This document shows, one piece after another, positions 1-9,529 of a stretch of DNA of 64,000 bases. Made by a program: the position numbers and the translations under genes. The DNA is taken from positions 4,359,100 to 4,423,099 of the forward strand of contig NC_065554.1 in assembly GCF_022605725.1 (NCBI RefSeq). Direction: 5' to 3'. Under the pieces are notes generated by a model. That model ran no database searches, was not told the DNA's origin, and saw nothing but the letters and a program-made list of their open reading frames with translations. Source of the DNA: Anthonomus grandis grandis. Taxonomy: Eukaryota > Arthropoda > Insecta > Coleoptera > Curculionidae. The stretch's first letter is position 1; every line of letters starts with the position of its first letter.

Positions 1-490
1 AAAATAATGACGTTATTTTGAAGGCATATTTCAGATGAATTAATAAAATTAGTTATAGAATCTCGTAGTTTAGGCCAATAATATGTTTGTTTAATATGGT
101 TATATGTTTCTGTTATACCGTTATGGTTAATTTTGTGATAATTGGCTAAAATTTCCTTTTGTTGAGTCTTGTCAGTTACGTCAAGAACGTAAGTGCTAGC
201 AAAAACTAGTTTTACGGTTGTATTTAGATTAGAAAATACTTGGCTTTGAAACTCGAGTTTTAATTCGACATTTTTAATAAATATAGTAAAGGTAACATCT
301 GGTTTAATTATGTCCTTGATAATTTTTAAAAAATGTGTTGTTCCTGATTTTTCTTTTGAAATTTTTTCAAAATTGTGGTTTTTATTAAAAGTTTTAGTGT
401 AGGTGTGTTTAAATTCATCGCCGTAGTCGATGACAAGACGATTTGTTGCATAATTAAGGGGTAATTCTGATATTGGGATACTCTTTCCTT
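1..490 (-). pseudogene. Gypsy integrase N-terminal zinc-binding region
   Basis: An open minus-strand frame runs from about 480 to the window edge. It contains a His-x3-His pair in YHKINHNG, followed by ETYNHIKQTYYWPKL, the hallmark of the HHCC zinc finger at the start of retroviral-type integrases. The cysteine pair reads SSEIC instead of the usual CEIC-type pattern, so one zinc ligand appears lost. The DDE core would follow to the left of the window. It is downstream of the RNase H remnant, as expected in Gypsy pol. Confidence 0.8.
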
Positions 491-649
491 CTGTATCATT
501 ATTCGAGTGTGCAGTGACGTCAGAATCGTCGTCGTTCGCGACGGGGTTAACAGAGTTTGAGATGTTTTGGGCTGGAACGTCTTCTTTGTATCTTTCATTA
601 AAGACAAAGTCGGCTAAGTAAAAATCGGATAAGTTGGCAACTGTATTGT

Positions 650-1338
650 CGGCATTTCAGACATTAGACTGTGAATCGGCATCATTTGTTTCAAGAGTGT
701 TAAGATTAATGCGGGAGAGAGCATCTGCTACTAGATTCTCTTTTCCTTTTTTATAGTGAATTTCGAAATTGTATTCCTCTAGTTTTATTTTCCAACGAAT
801 TGATCGAGAGTTGGATTCTCTGATTTTTGAAACTCAAACTAGGAGATTACGGTCAGTTTCAATTAGGAATTTTTGGCCATATAAGTATGAACGCTATGTT
901 GGAGGCGTGGGTGGCGAGTTTAAAGGGTTTTGTGAAATCAGGGTATTGTAAGATAGAGGAATTGGATATGAGTTCTTTGCATTTTGAAAAGGAATTTTTA
1001 TACTCTAAATTTTCTATATCAATTTGAGTATTTTTTCGTAGACATCTCGTTAGAGGAAAGGTAATTTTGGCGAAATTTTTGATGAATCGGCGATAGTAGC
1101 CTACAAGCTCTAAAAAGGCTTTAATTTGTTTCTGATTTCTTGGCATCGGGTAACGTTGGATTACTTCAATTTTTAAAGCATTGGGTTTTATTCCCTCGGA
1201 GGTAATGATATGTCCTAGGCAAGCTACCTTTTTACTCAGGAATTCTGACTTATCAGGCTGTATTTTGAGATTAACTTCCCTTACTTTTTTAAATATCTGA
1301 CGTATATGATCTATGTGTTCAGATAGGGACTTGAGCAA
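650..1338 (-). pseudogene. Gypsy RT thumb/connection and RNase H, internally deleted
   Basis: The frame 1338-859 carries the Gypsy RT thumb and connection: FLSKKVACLGHIIT and LVGYYRRFIKNFAKI are diagnostic. It continues into the start of RNase H (ILQYPDFTKPFKLATHAS). After NIAF the frame jumps to a segment like FLIETDRNLL, then SIRWKIKLEEYNFEIHYKK and ENLVADALSRI. About 40 residues containing RNase H catalytic positions are therefore missing near 890. Premature stops follow. Seen: the flanking motifs and the jump. Inferred: the size of the deletion. Confidence 0.82.
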
Positions 1339-1500
1339 AAAATGACTATGTCATCCATGTAGACAAAACAAAATTTGTATAAGTAATCACGGAAAACTTC
1401 ATCCATCATACGCTGTAATGTTGGCGGGTGCATTTTTGAGGCCGAAGGGCATTCTGAGGTATTCATAGTGACCATTGTTGACGGTAAAAGAATACTACCT
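1311..1500 (-). pseudogene. Gypsy reverse transcriptase palm with YMDD
   Basis: This stretch encodes the palm of a Ty3/Gypsy reverse transcriptase: TVNNGHYEYLRMPFGLKNAP, then after a one-base shift LQRMMDEVFRDYLYKFC, and the catalytic FVYMDDIVIF motif. Both aspartates of YMDD remain. It joins the thumb segment below 1338 with another shift. Its upstream partner is the RT fingers segment at 1855-2577, from which it is separated by a foreign LINE endonuclease fragment. Confidence 0.85.
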
Positions 1501-1840
1501 CGTGATCCTGAATGGAATACCGTACACGCAACTTTCTCAATGTTTGAGCAAATGTAGTCAATGGTTGACCCAGTACTATCAGTAATTCTTGTAGGTGAAT
1601 TCACATACATTACTAACCCATAAGCTGTTAGCATATTCTTGAGCATTATAGAGTGTATCTGATTTTCACCCGCAATAACCACTTTAGCATTAGAAGGAAT
1701 TTCGGAGAGTATAGTGTTAAGTTTATTTAAAAAGTCATTTATTTTAGAAGATGGAGAACGATATAAACATATGACTATATTTTTTCGAACGATATAAACA
1801 ACGATATATGAACGATATAAACATATATTTTTTCGATAGA
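1490..1840 (-). mobile_element. LINE endonuclease (EEP) fragment inside Gypsy RT
   Basis: Between Gypsy motifs EMDPDSIEK (about 1838) and TVNNGHY (about 1490) lies a foreign minus-strand segment. It reads VICLYRSPSSKINDFLNKLN, then VVIAGENQIHS, YVNSPTRITDSTGSTIDYIC: the C-terminal half of the apurinic-type endonuclease of a non-LTR retrotransposon (CR1/Jockey-like). It lacks both the 3' end and the tail expected of a normal LINE insertion. Its upstream border carries repeats of a GAACGATATAAACA-like unit and two copies of a TATTTTTTCGA string. Confidence 0.75.
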
Positions 1841-1854
1841 ATCAGGATCCATTT

Positions 1855-2577
1855 CTATTTGATGGAATCCTTGGGCGTGAAGTACGTGCATTTTCCGAGA
1901 TTATCTAAAATTTCATCAATTCTGGGAAGAAGCCATTTTTCTTCTATTGTCTCGTTGTTAAGGGATGTATAGTTAATCACCATCCTATGTTTCTGGATGC
2001 CTGAAGCATCGGGCTTTTTCGGGACTATCCACACGGGTGCGGAATACGGAGATATTGAAGGACGAATTATTTTGTTCTCTAGTAATTTCTGAATTTGGGA
2101 TTGTATCTCAATATTCATTAGAGGGGGATGTCGAAAGGATTTTACCTTAATAGGTCTGTCTGTTTTAGTTCGAATTTTATGTTTGGTTTGACTGGTAAAA
2201 CTGAGGTCACATCCTTCGTGATACATTATGTCTTTGTATTCATGACATAAAGGTAAAATTTTGGATTTTTCGAGAGGGGTTAAGTGATCAAAACGTAAGA
2301 TGTTTTCAGGGTTGAATTTTTCTAAAATTGGGTATGATGGGTCTAGTATATCAAATTGGTCTTGGGGGATGACTTTCATCCTTTGATGAAAATTTACGTG
2401 GACGGTAGGCGTGGGGTTGAGAATAGTGCAAAAGCCATTTTCAACTTTTACTAAACTGTCAGGTATAATATGATTTTTTATGTCAAACGAGGGCAATATA
2501 GCGACACCATTTTCGAAATTTACTAATATTTTTAAAAAGTTATTGTTAAAGTCGTGTACCAGATGCAAGAGGGGCAT
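1855..2577 (-). pseudogene. Gypsy RT fingers/palm N-terminal part
   Basis: A 240-codon minus-strand frame. It contains the RT entry region of Ty3/Gypsy: KLLENKIIRPSISPYSAPVW, VPKKPDASG, HRMVINYTSLN and PRIDEILDNLG. The frame breaks at about 1870, where YFTPKDS should continue as GFHQIEMDPDSIEK; the latter can be read in another phase just downstream, so a small deletion or frameshift is present. The N-terminal part covers the protease-RT linker. The first catalytic Asp region (normally LDLASGFHQI) is damaged. Confidence 0.85.
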
Positions 2578-2789
2578 TGTAAGCCAAAGAGAAGGGAATT
2601 ATTATGTTTTTCAACTTAAGGGTTTTGCTTACATAATCTAGTAAGGCTTTTAAGTTTTTAAGATCTTTTGATCCTATTAAGGCATAGAAATCGTTATGCC
2701 AATTTAATACTCTCATTTTAAATTCGTTTTTTATGCCTATCTATATATCTTCTAGCAAGGAAATTTTTAAATTTTTGATTTCTTTATAT

Positions 2790-2985
2790 GTTCTTGCATG
2801 CGGTTACTTCGAAAGGTTTGATAAATATTTTGTCGGAATATTTGTTTGCAATTTTAGGAGAAATGATAGTCAGAGGCACCAGAGTCAATTAAAATTGTCA
2901 ATTGCTTTTGTGGTAAATAAAAGTATGAGAGCTCAATTTGTTGTGCTACGTTATTTAAGTTGATGGTAGATCTGGGCCTGATTTC
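2790..2985 (-). pseudogene. Gypsy retropepsin (aspartic protease) remnant
   Basis: On the minus strand the sequence LTILIDSGAS is readable at about 2890-2920, preceded by SYFYLPQKQ. DSG(A/S) is the catalytic motif of retroviral-type aspartic proteases. The frame is lost a few codons later. Position between Gag and RT agrees with Gypsy order. The short length and frameshift make this a remnant, not a working protease. Confidence 0.7.
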
Positions 2986-3003
2986 TGAAAATTTACGAAA
3001 TTA

Positions 3004-3803
3004 TCAATTTTTTGTTCGGAATTGGGGTAGATTAGTAGTAGGATTTTGTTCATTAGGATTCGTTAAGATGGGATCAAAAGAGGTTTCTTCATATTGAAGG
3101 TTTGGCTCGTAATATTCAGAATAATGTTGGGGTGAATAATCGGTATAATGTTCAGACTGGTTATCTTCGACATAAGGCACTTCGGGATAAGAGTTAGCAT
3201 TGGTCTCAATGTTAGTTAACTCTTGGGACACAAAATTTCGGGGGCCTGATGATTGGAAAAAGTTTGGTTGTCGAAAAGGAATTCTTTGTTGATACTGCCT
3301 AGAGGGTCCAGTTATGGAGATTGACATTGGAGTAGGGGATCTAATTTAGGTTTATTATGATTTTGGGGAGCGAAGACATTTCTTGGTTTTCCAAAAACTT
3401 GAGCATTTGTCGGATAATGTCTTTGAACTGGTCTAGGTCGTATTTGTATGGGCTGACTGGGAAATTGTTGCTGGGGGAATGTCATGGGGGGTTGATTCTA
3501 GGGTAGTAATCTTACGGGACTTTGGAAGCTATTTTGTTTTACATAGGAATTATGGTTATTATTATTAGTAAATTGGTTATTATGAACATTAGACAGATTT
3601 GAAAAATTTACCTGTGATTCAATCATATTATAGTTAATTACATGCGTATATGCGTCATCAAGTACATTAGGGCGTTGTAATATTAACATCGTTTTTAATG
3701 TCTGAGGCGAATTGGCTGTCAGAATTAAAACCGAAGTTTTTTCTATTTGATTAATTAAAATTAATTTCGCATTTATATCTGAGACTTCGCAATGTACCGT
3801 CAA
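3004..3803 (-). pseudogene. Gypsy Gag C-terminal half
   Basis: Two minus-strand frames (3803-3498 and 3327-3004) encode a low-complexity Asn/Gln/Ser/Tyr-rich protein with no zinc knuckle, joined by an interval with at least one frameshift. The first is the direct continuation of the Gag frame on the other side of the pogo insertion: the codons left of 3796 and right of 6670 join in frame as SKL-HCEVSD. This shows that the transposon landed inside gag. No function beyond Gag can be claimed for the low-complexity tail. Confidence 0.65.
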
Positions 3804-6669
3804 ATGGAGTTAAGTGAATCAAAATAAGTGGTTTTTTTCGTTTTTCTGCCAAAGTATTAAATTAAAAAATATGTAAAAAATATTGTAGATTCTGGTAAAC
3901 GTCTTAAAAGATTTTGTTAAAACTTGTAAGCATTTAAGCATGGGAAGTCCTCCATTTTTTTTGATAAAGTCTGATTCACTTTACCCTCCGGTTTGGGGTA
4001 AAGTGAATCATGTATTAGAAGTGCTGTAAAATTCACTTTAAACATAATGTGGGTAAAATGAATCAACAAAAAATAAAAAAAGAAGATTTAAACGGAAAAA
4101 AACACTTAAAAAAAACAAATTCTTTATTCTAAAGGTAACAAAAGTAAGATTAAGTAACAAAGTCTTATTCTATAACACATTCTATCACAGAATATTAAGG
4201 CTTTATAAAAACAACAAACTTAGGAACTTTTCTTTAAACAAAAATGGCACTCTTGGTAAAAAAAACTTAAGTCTACATACAAAACATAGGAAAATTAACA
4301 AAAAAGAAATTACTCCAACTTTTTAAATTCGTCGTTGTCTAAGTTAAAAACAAATTTACCCCTCTTGAAAGACTTTTGACGCAGTTTTCTAATAATTTGG
4401 TCTTGGCTTATTAGGCAAAGGTCCTGTATTTCTGGATAAACAAAATACCCCTTTTCCGAGTTTCCCTTTTTTCTCATGGCATTTATAGTAAATTCTTTTT
4501 TCTTTGAACAATTCTCGATTTTGCCAACAAACAATCGATCTCGTTTCTCGGTTGGAAACTTTGCAATAATAAACTCCCCAATCCTTGGCTCCATGGATAA
4601 GTCTGTGTCGATCATGTAAGTATCATCATTCGATGTCGACGGATTTGGATCAAACTCGTCAAAGTTTTCAACAATATTTTCGAAATCACTTAGGGAAAAT
4701 TCTTTATCTAACTCTCGATCTAACTCATCATCCGTTATTTCCAGGGCTCTTCTTTCGTTTTTTTTCATGTTTTTTTTAGATGATTTTTTTGTGGGTGTTT
4801 TATCTATTATCGTTGATAATAAACTTTGACTTGACACACTTTTGCCAGCCTCGATAATAATTTTTTTTCCTCTCTTTGTTGATTGATTCGGGGTAGTTTT
4901 TAAATTTTTTAGGTGACTGATTATTGTGTTACTCCAGGCCTGATCATTATTCTCACCATTTTCATCGATGTGTAAATTTCGTGGAATTTTATTTAAAACT
5001 TTGTTGGGATCGAGCGGAAAAATTCCACATGCCTTAAAACCAGCAATGGAATTTTCTTTCGACTTTATGCCAACCTTTTCCACACTCTGTCTCAGCAGCC
5101 TTGGAAACTCCGTTTTAGGAATGACTCCACGGTGTTTTAGTTTCCATTGTTCCAAGGTGGATCTCCATGCAGCTTTTAAAGGCCTAAAATACGCGACATC
5201 GAGCGGTTGAAGCAAATGAGTTGAATTGGGAGGGAGTAAGACAAAATCAATTTCATTATTCTCACATTGCTGTACGACATTAGTGGTAATGTGGCAATTT
5301 AAGTTATCGCCTATTAAAACTTTACGCTCAGCAAGCTTTCGAAAATAAGGCATGACAATTGTCTTAAACCAGTCCTCAAATATATCAGAGTCAAACCATC
5401 CACTCATGCTTCTGTTATATCTTGCTCCTTCAATTCCTCCCTCTGTCCAACCATCATAGGAATGTTTTGCCTTGTATACCGTATATGGAGGCAGTAATGT
5501 TCCATCAGCGGCTATTGCAAACATCACAGTTGTGCTGGTCTTTGAGGAGTCTATTAACCTATGGGCATGCTTTGCACCTCTTTTTGTAATTACTTTAGCC
5601 GACCCGGGATCATCCACAAAATTGGTCTCGTCGTAATTGATCATATTTTGAGCAGGGACGTCTTTCAACGTGACCTGCAAGTTTTCAAAATATTTTTGAA
5701 TAACCTCGCGGGTTAATGCACCTCTAACGCGTTTTGTATTTTCAGCCAACTTAACGGTAAGGTCTTTATTTCTGCTCATAAAACTTTTGAACCAGTCCAT
5801 CCCTGGCATATTTTCTTTAAATCTGGAATCCCTTACTCCTAGTCTATTTAGATATTGTTGCACAATTGCTTTAACATCTGTACTTTTTAATGGGAATCCC
5901 CAGTCGGCGCAAATTTTGATTGTCTCCTTTAGTCTTAGCTCTTGCTCACCACTTAGTACAGGCTGTCGACCATATTTTAAAGAATGTTTGCCATGATATC
6001 TTCTTTGAATGGTACTGAAAGGTACACCAAATCTTTCAGATGCTTGTCTCATGGACATATCACCTCGTCTAACCGCTGCCACTGCTCGACGAACATATTC
6101 TTGATCGTAGTTACATTTTCCCTGCGCTCCCAATTTTTTTTTTGTAAATTCTCGGCATGCTAAAAAGACCAAAACTAATAAAAAATATTTCTTATATAAA
6201 AAATTATTTAAAAAAAAAGTTCTAAAAAATTTAATCATAAATTTACAGCGACACTTAAATGATTCATTTTACCCATTAAAGTTACCATCTTAGAAAAAAA
6301 AAATGCTAAAATTCAACAAAAAAAAAATTTACCAAAAATTAAGCACAAATTTGTTTATTAATGTCTAATAAACACATTAATTACATTCAAGTAAATAAAT
6401 ATTAATATTGATCACTTCCGCAACCAATCGTTTCCAAAGTTTTGTAAAATACAAAAAAATCGTTTAACCGGAACATGTCGTGATGGTACTCACGTGTATT
6501 TTTTTGAGCAGCGAAACACACCCTACCACATACAAAGACATACTAACGAGGTCATCTCGATGCAATAATGTCACTATATGGGGCAGGTCTGCGACGGGAT
6601 CGACTTTTTTGCGGAAATACCCGATTAATTCATTTTACCCACTATGATTCACTTAACCCCGTTTGACGG
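3797..6669 (-). mobile_element. pogo-type DNA transposon, complete with TIRs and TA duplication
   Basis: The left end begins CCGTCAAATGGAGTTAAGTG at 3797 and the right end is its inverse, ending at 6669 (CACTTAACCCCGTTTGACGG). TA flanks both ends (3795-3796 and 6670-6671), the target duplication of Tc1/mariner-superfamily elements. Further copies of a GTGAATCA/GTAAAATGAATCA-type string lie inside both ends (3990-4070; 6260-6280; 6625-6660), possibly transposase-binding subterminal repeats. One long minus-strand transposase gene fills the middle. Total length is about 2.87 kb. It interrupts Gypsy gag in frame. Confidence 0.93.
4310..6238 (-). CDS. pogo-type transposase, near intact
   Basis: A 642-codon frame encoding a DDD transposase. 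Domains: Psq-type helix-turn-helix at about residues 44-87 (DMSMRQASERFGVPFSTIQR), a CENP-B/Tigger-like second DNA-binding region about 88-180, then the DDE catalytic domain with aspartates in MINYDETNF, VLIGDNLNCH and LLQPLDVAYF. The C-terminal 200 residues are Lys/Asp/Glu-rich and end in a basic, Ile-rich segment. The annotated N-terminus before residue 30 is hydrophobic and unlike the family. A better start is ATG 6158 (MPRIYKKK), which reads into the same protein if the 10-base A run at 6143-6134 is one base shorter. So the gene is either one homopolymer slip from intact or mis-sequenced there. Confidence 0.9.
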   Translation of the reverse strand: MIKFFRTFFLNNFLYKKYFLLVLVFLACREFTKKKLGAQGKCNYDQEYVRRAVAAVRRGDMSMRQASERFGVPFSTIQRRYHGKHSLKYGRQPVLSGEQELRLKETIKICADWGFPLKSTDVKAIVQQYLNRLGVRDSRFKENMPGMDWFKSFMSRNKDLTVKLAENTKRVRGALTREVIQKYFENLQVTLKDVPAQNMINYDETNFVDDPGSAKVITKRGAKHAHRLIDSSKTSTTVMFAIAADGTLLPPYTVYKAKHSYDGWTEGGIEGARYNRSMSGWFDSDIFEDWFKTIVMPYFRKLAERKVLIGDNLNCHITTNVVQQCENNEIDFVLLPPNSTHLLQPLDVAYFRPLKAAWRSTLEQWKLKHRGVIPKTEFPRLLRQSVEKVGIKSKENSIAGFKACGIFPLDPNKVLNKIPRNLHIDENGENNDQAWSNTIISHLKNLKTTPNQSTKRGKKIIIEAGKSVSSQSLLSTIIDKTPTKKSSKKNMKKNERRALEITDDELDRELDKEFSLSDFENIVENFDEFDPNPSTSNDDTYMIDTDLSMEPRIGEFIIAKFPTEKRDRLFVGKIENCSKKKEFTINAMRKKGNSEKGYFVYPEIQDLCLISQDQIIRKLRQKSFKRGKFVFNLDNDEFKKLE

Positions 6670-6671
6670 TA

Positions 6672-7328
6672 ATTTAGAAAAAATTCTTTGTACAAAGGAT
6701 TCGAGTCTATCTACAAATTGTAATATGCTTTCATTTTTATTGATAAAATTTGATAAGTGATAGGATCACCGAACTTTAGCCTTAGGGCCTCTTTAATTGA
6801 AGGCCATGAATCTAAATCTGGTCTAGAAAGTAAAAAGTCTCGAGCATTGTCTATTAACTTTGACTTAATGGCTGCTAAAACAACTTTATTTTGTTCAATA
6901 CCATCATTTATAAAATATAATTGGTAAAACTCATCTATGGATATTATAAAACTCTCCAAATGGTTTTGAATTCCAGAGAAGGTTGGTAAGAGAGAAGTGT
7001 GGAATCTTATGTTTTCCATTTTAATATTTAAATTAGGCTTGGATAAATTAGAATCTAAAGTTAAGTTATCTAATAGGTTACTTATGCTATCTAAATTATT
7101 TTGATCGGAAATATTTTGACTATTTAAATTAGAAATATTAGAATTTTTGTTTTCAACTACTAATCCTAAAGATGCCCTATTTCGTATTAATATGTTTTTT
7201 AATTTTTGCGACGGATATGGACTAGACATTAAATAATGGCAATTCAAACAAAAACTTACAGTACAATCGAGACTTTTACACAACATTAATATTGTGTCAA
7301 AGCCTCGGCTAATACCGTTGCTATTCAT
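6672..7328 (-). pseudogene. Gypsy Gag N-terminal half
   Basis: A 205-codon frame (7328-6711), which changes phase by one base near 6735 and then continues to the pogo insertion at 6670. The central segment (FSGIQNHLESFIISIDEFYQ, then LIDNARDFLL and WPSIKEALRLKFGD) is the characteristic Gag capsid-like fold of insect Gypsy elements. It starts at ATG 7328. It is the most upstream coding part of the element on the minus strand. Confidence 0.75.
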
Positions 7329-7649
7329 ATTTTGTTCACCTAGTTTTAAGGCCCTTTTGTATCAATAAATGTTTTTTAAAAAACCGTTCGTCGATTTCTG
7401 AATTTAACTCGCGACAGCAGATGCTAAAATCAGCGCGCTTCGTTGCCGTCGTGCTCTGCCACTCGGTGGAGTCACAAGTGTTACTTTATTTAGCGTATAT
7501 ATGCTAAACAGCCTGTTCAACAAGTAAATCCAATAGTCTATGCGTAAATTATTCGCTTGCTACCCTACCACAGATGGCGCCATATACAGCATCATACCGT
7601 GGCGCGTTCGACGTGGAGATTTATTTGGAATTATCTTATGGCTGAAATC

Positions 7650-7813
7650 ATACTTACCTGGCGTAGGGGTTTTACCGTGATCAATAAGGCGGTTCCCCCG
7701 GGGTGAGGCCCTTTCATTGCACTGCGTTTGGGCTGACCCCTGCGATTATCCCTAATGCGGATAACTCGGGCGCGTAATTTTTGGTAGTCGGGACTGCGTA
7801 CGCGCTGTCCCGG
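7650..7813 (+). ncRNA. U1: U1 spliceosomal snRNA gene or recent copy
   Basis: The 164 bases match U1 snRNA end to end. The 5' end ATACTTACCTG (7650-7660) is the segment that pairs with 5' splice sites. Stem-loops I, II and III follow, the last containing GCGATTATCCCTAATGCGG. The Sm site AATTTTTGG is at 7776-7784. Stem-loop IV pairs CGGGAC with GTCCCG around a TACG loop. Length equals the usual 164 nt. Two oddities: loop I reads GATCAATAAG where animals usually have GATCACGAAG (the U1-70K site), and loop II reads ATTGCACTGC rather than a form ending CC (the U1A site). I could not identify a proximal sequence element with confidence, so whether it is transcribed is open. Confidence 0.93.
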
Positions 7814-8537
7814 ATATGATAATTGAAACAAAATTGGATTATTTTTTATTTAATGGGCTAAGCGGTTATTTTGGACTACCAGTTATAACCGCGACTGTTA
7901 TTTATGAATAAGGTATTCTTACCAGTTAGTCCAGTTGCCCTGTTACTGGCCTTAATATAGGTATACTAATAATCTAATAAGATAATACAGGTTCAGAATT
8001 CAGATTAAATGTGGATATTTTTATCCTTAAAACTGCCTTCTTCCATAAGAGTAGCTCTAATGATTCTTTTGCTATTCGGTGTCTTCTTTTTTGAACAAAT
8101 TTTATGTAAAGATAGTAAATACTCAGTTTCTGCTTCCGTTAAAAATTTAATTTCAATAGTACCTTTTATAATCAAATTTAAACAGAAGTTGGTGAGGAAA
8201 TGTTTGCAATAATAATTATTATTATTCACTAAGTAATAAACCAAAGAAAATACCTATAGCTAGTACAATTCAAAAATGTTACTAATCGAATAGAAAATAA
8301 AAAAACATCAGAAATCCAAATGAAATTAAAACCTTATTTATTCCTCACTGCGACCAAGGCATATCAATAGGGTGGACCATCCAACCAAATCAAGCCCCAC
8401 ATTCAGGGCACTAATTTTATATGTGACTTGTGGTTACACCATGTGAATACTCAGTTTTGCTGAGGTCCGCTGACTAGCTTTTACAGCTTGGGGGTTTATG
8501 GATAGTGCCCTATATGCCAAGGTTGTGTCACCAAATC

Positions 8538-8845
8538 AAACATGTCAATGTTGCGTTTGAATAATTTAATATATACCAATCTCAATATTCCCTTACTCAT
8601 AAAATGAAGAACCTTAATTTATTTGGACGACAAGAAAGGATACTCGATGTAGGTGGGCTTTATCGGTTTTAGATGGCTGTGGCAATTAATGTTTTAGCTA
8701 CTGGTGATTCTTATAGTAGTCTGCAAAACCTTTTTAAAATATCTAAGCAAGCTGTAACATGTCAATATCGTGTTAAAAAAATTTAATATATAATAATCGC
8801 AATATTCCCTTTTACGCATAAAATGGTGAAATCTAAAAATCGTAC
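8538..8845. mobile_element. PIF/Harbinger remnant between two direct repeats
   Basis: A roughly 70-bp sequence beginning ACATGTCAATGTTGCG and ending TTACTCATAAAATG occurs at 8538-8604 and again, diverged, at 8758-8825 in the same orientation. The same unit recurs inverted in the MITE at 15729-15900. Between them, 8665-8757 (+) encodes AINVLATGDSYSSLQNLFKI followed by SKQAV, which resembles the helix-turn-helix region of Harbinger nucleases. Inference: a collapsed Harbinger element with its terminal sequence duplicated. Confidence 0.6.
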
Positions 8846-9299
8846 TATTACTAATACGAAAATAGTACTATTACTTTGCTTATAGTGTGCATAGATGGCG
8901 TTAGCTACTGACTATTTAACAATAGTTTAAGGCAACCATTTTCGCATAGTGTTTAAGATCTTCAGTCACTATATTGTAATGTTTACAATAATTTGTAATT
9001 TTGTAAGTAACCAGTCAGCTTGTCGCTTTGTAACTTGACAGATTGCAGGTTCCCCATGCTTCGGAAGATCTGTCTGAAACTATCACTATACTTTTATAAT
9101 TCATATCAGTGACTTATTCGCCGTTACAGGTTGACGGATTGCGGGTAGGTAGGTAGTTAGATCAGATGGAATTACTGTATTTTTAATAAGCTTTGTTTTT
9201 CACAACAATATAGATTCCCCGGACCTATTTAATTATTTTATGATTTTTCAATATGAATATTTCTCCTTAAATTCAATAGTTACAATTTCATCTCTAAAA

Positions 9300-9521
9300 A
9301 AGACAGTCATGTGACTGTCTGGAAGCGCCACGCTTAGGTAGGGAGCTTCCGGGCAATCCTTTATATTTTTTTATCTTAAATTCATTTTTACTTATTTAAA
9401 TCGTTATTTTTTGAGTTCTGGTCAATCTACGTGTGGGTTCTTTTGTTGAAGAGAATACGTTTGGCTTTTTTTCTGATCTGAACAGCCGGTTGAAATACCT
9501 ATTTCAACCGGAAAAAAGTCA
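9300..9521. repeat. Cluster of three short perfect palindromes
   Basis: Three perfect hairpins with 2-base centres lie within 222 bp: AGACAGTCA-TG-TGACTGTCT (9300-9319), CCGGTTGAAATA-CC-TATTTCAACCGG (9486-9511), and AAAGTCA-CC-TGACTTT just after it. No gene is recognisable around them. Confidence 0.7.
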
Positions 9522-9529
9522 CCTGACTT

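Larger units (their letters stand above)
1..7328 (-). mobile_element. Decayed Ty3/Gypsy LTR retrotransposon, gag-PR-RT-RH-IN order
   Basis: Read on the minus strand from 7328 down to 1, the domains follow the Ty3/Gypsy order: Gag, retropepsin, reverse transcriptase, RNase H, then integrase zinc-binding domain, leaving the window at 1. The copy is dead: it has several frameshifts, an RNase H deletion near 890, a LINE endonuclease piece inside the reverse transcriptase (about 1490-1840) and a pogo transposon inside gag (3797-6669). No 5' LTR or primer-binding site could be fixed between 7329 and the U1 gene at 7650, so the LTR is absent, very short or too diverged to see. The 3' half of integrase and the 3' LTR lie outside the window. 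Confidence 0.88.

Noticed and set aside
7447..7463. Gypsy primer-binding site (minus-strand TGGCAGAGCACGACGGC)
   Set aside because: It begins TGG but does not match a tRNA 3' end I can verify, and no LTR end abuts it.
7631..7831. Minus-strand 66-residue frame
   Set aside because: It is antisense to the U1 snRNA and exists because of that conserved, GC-rich RNA.
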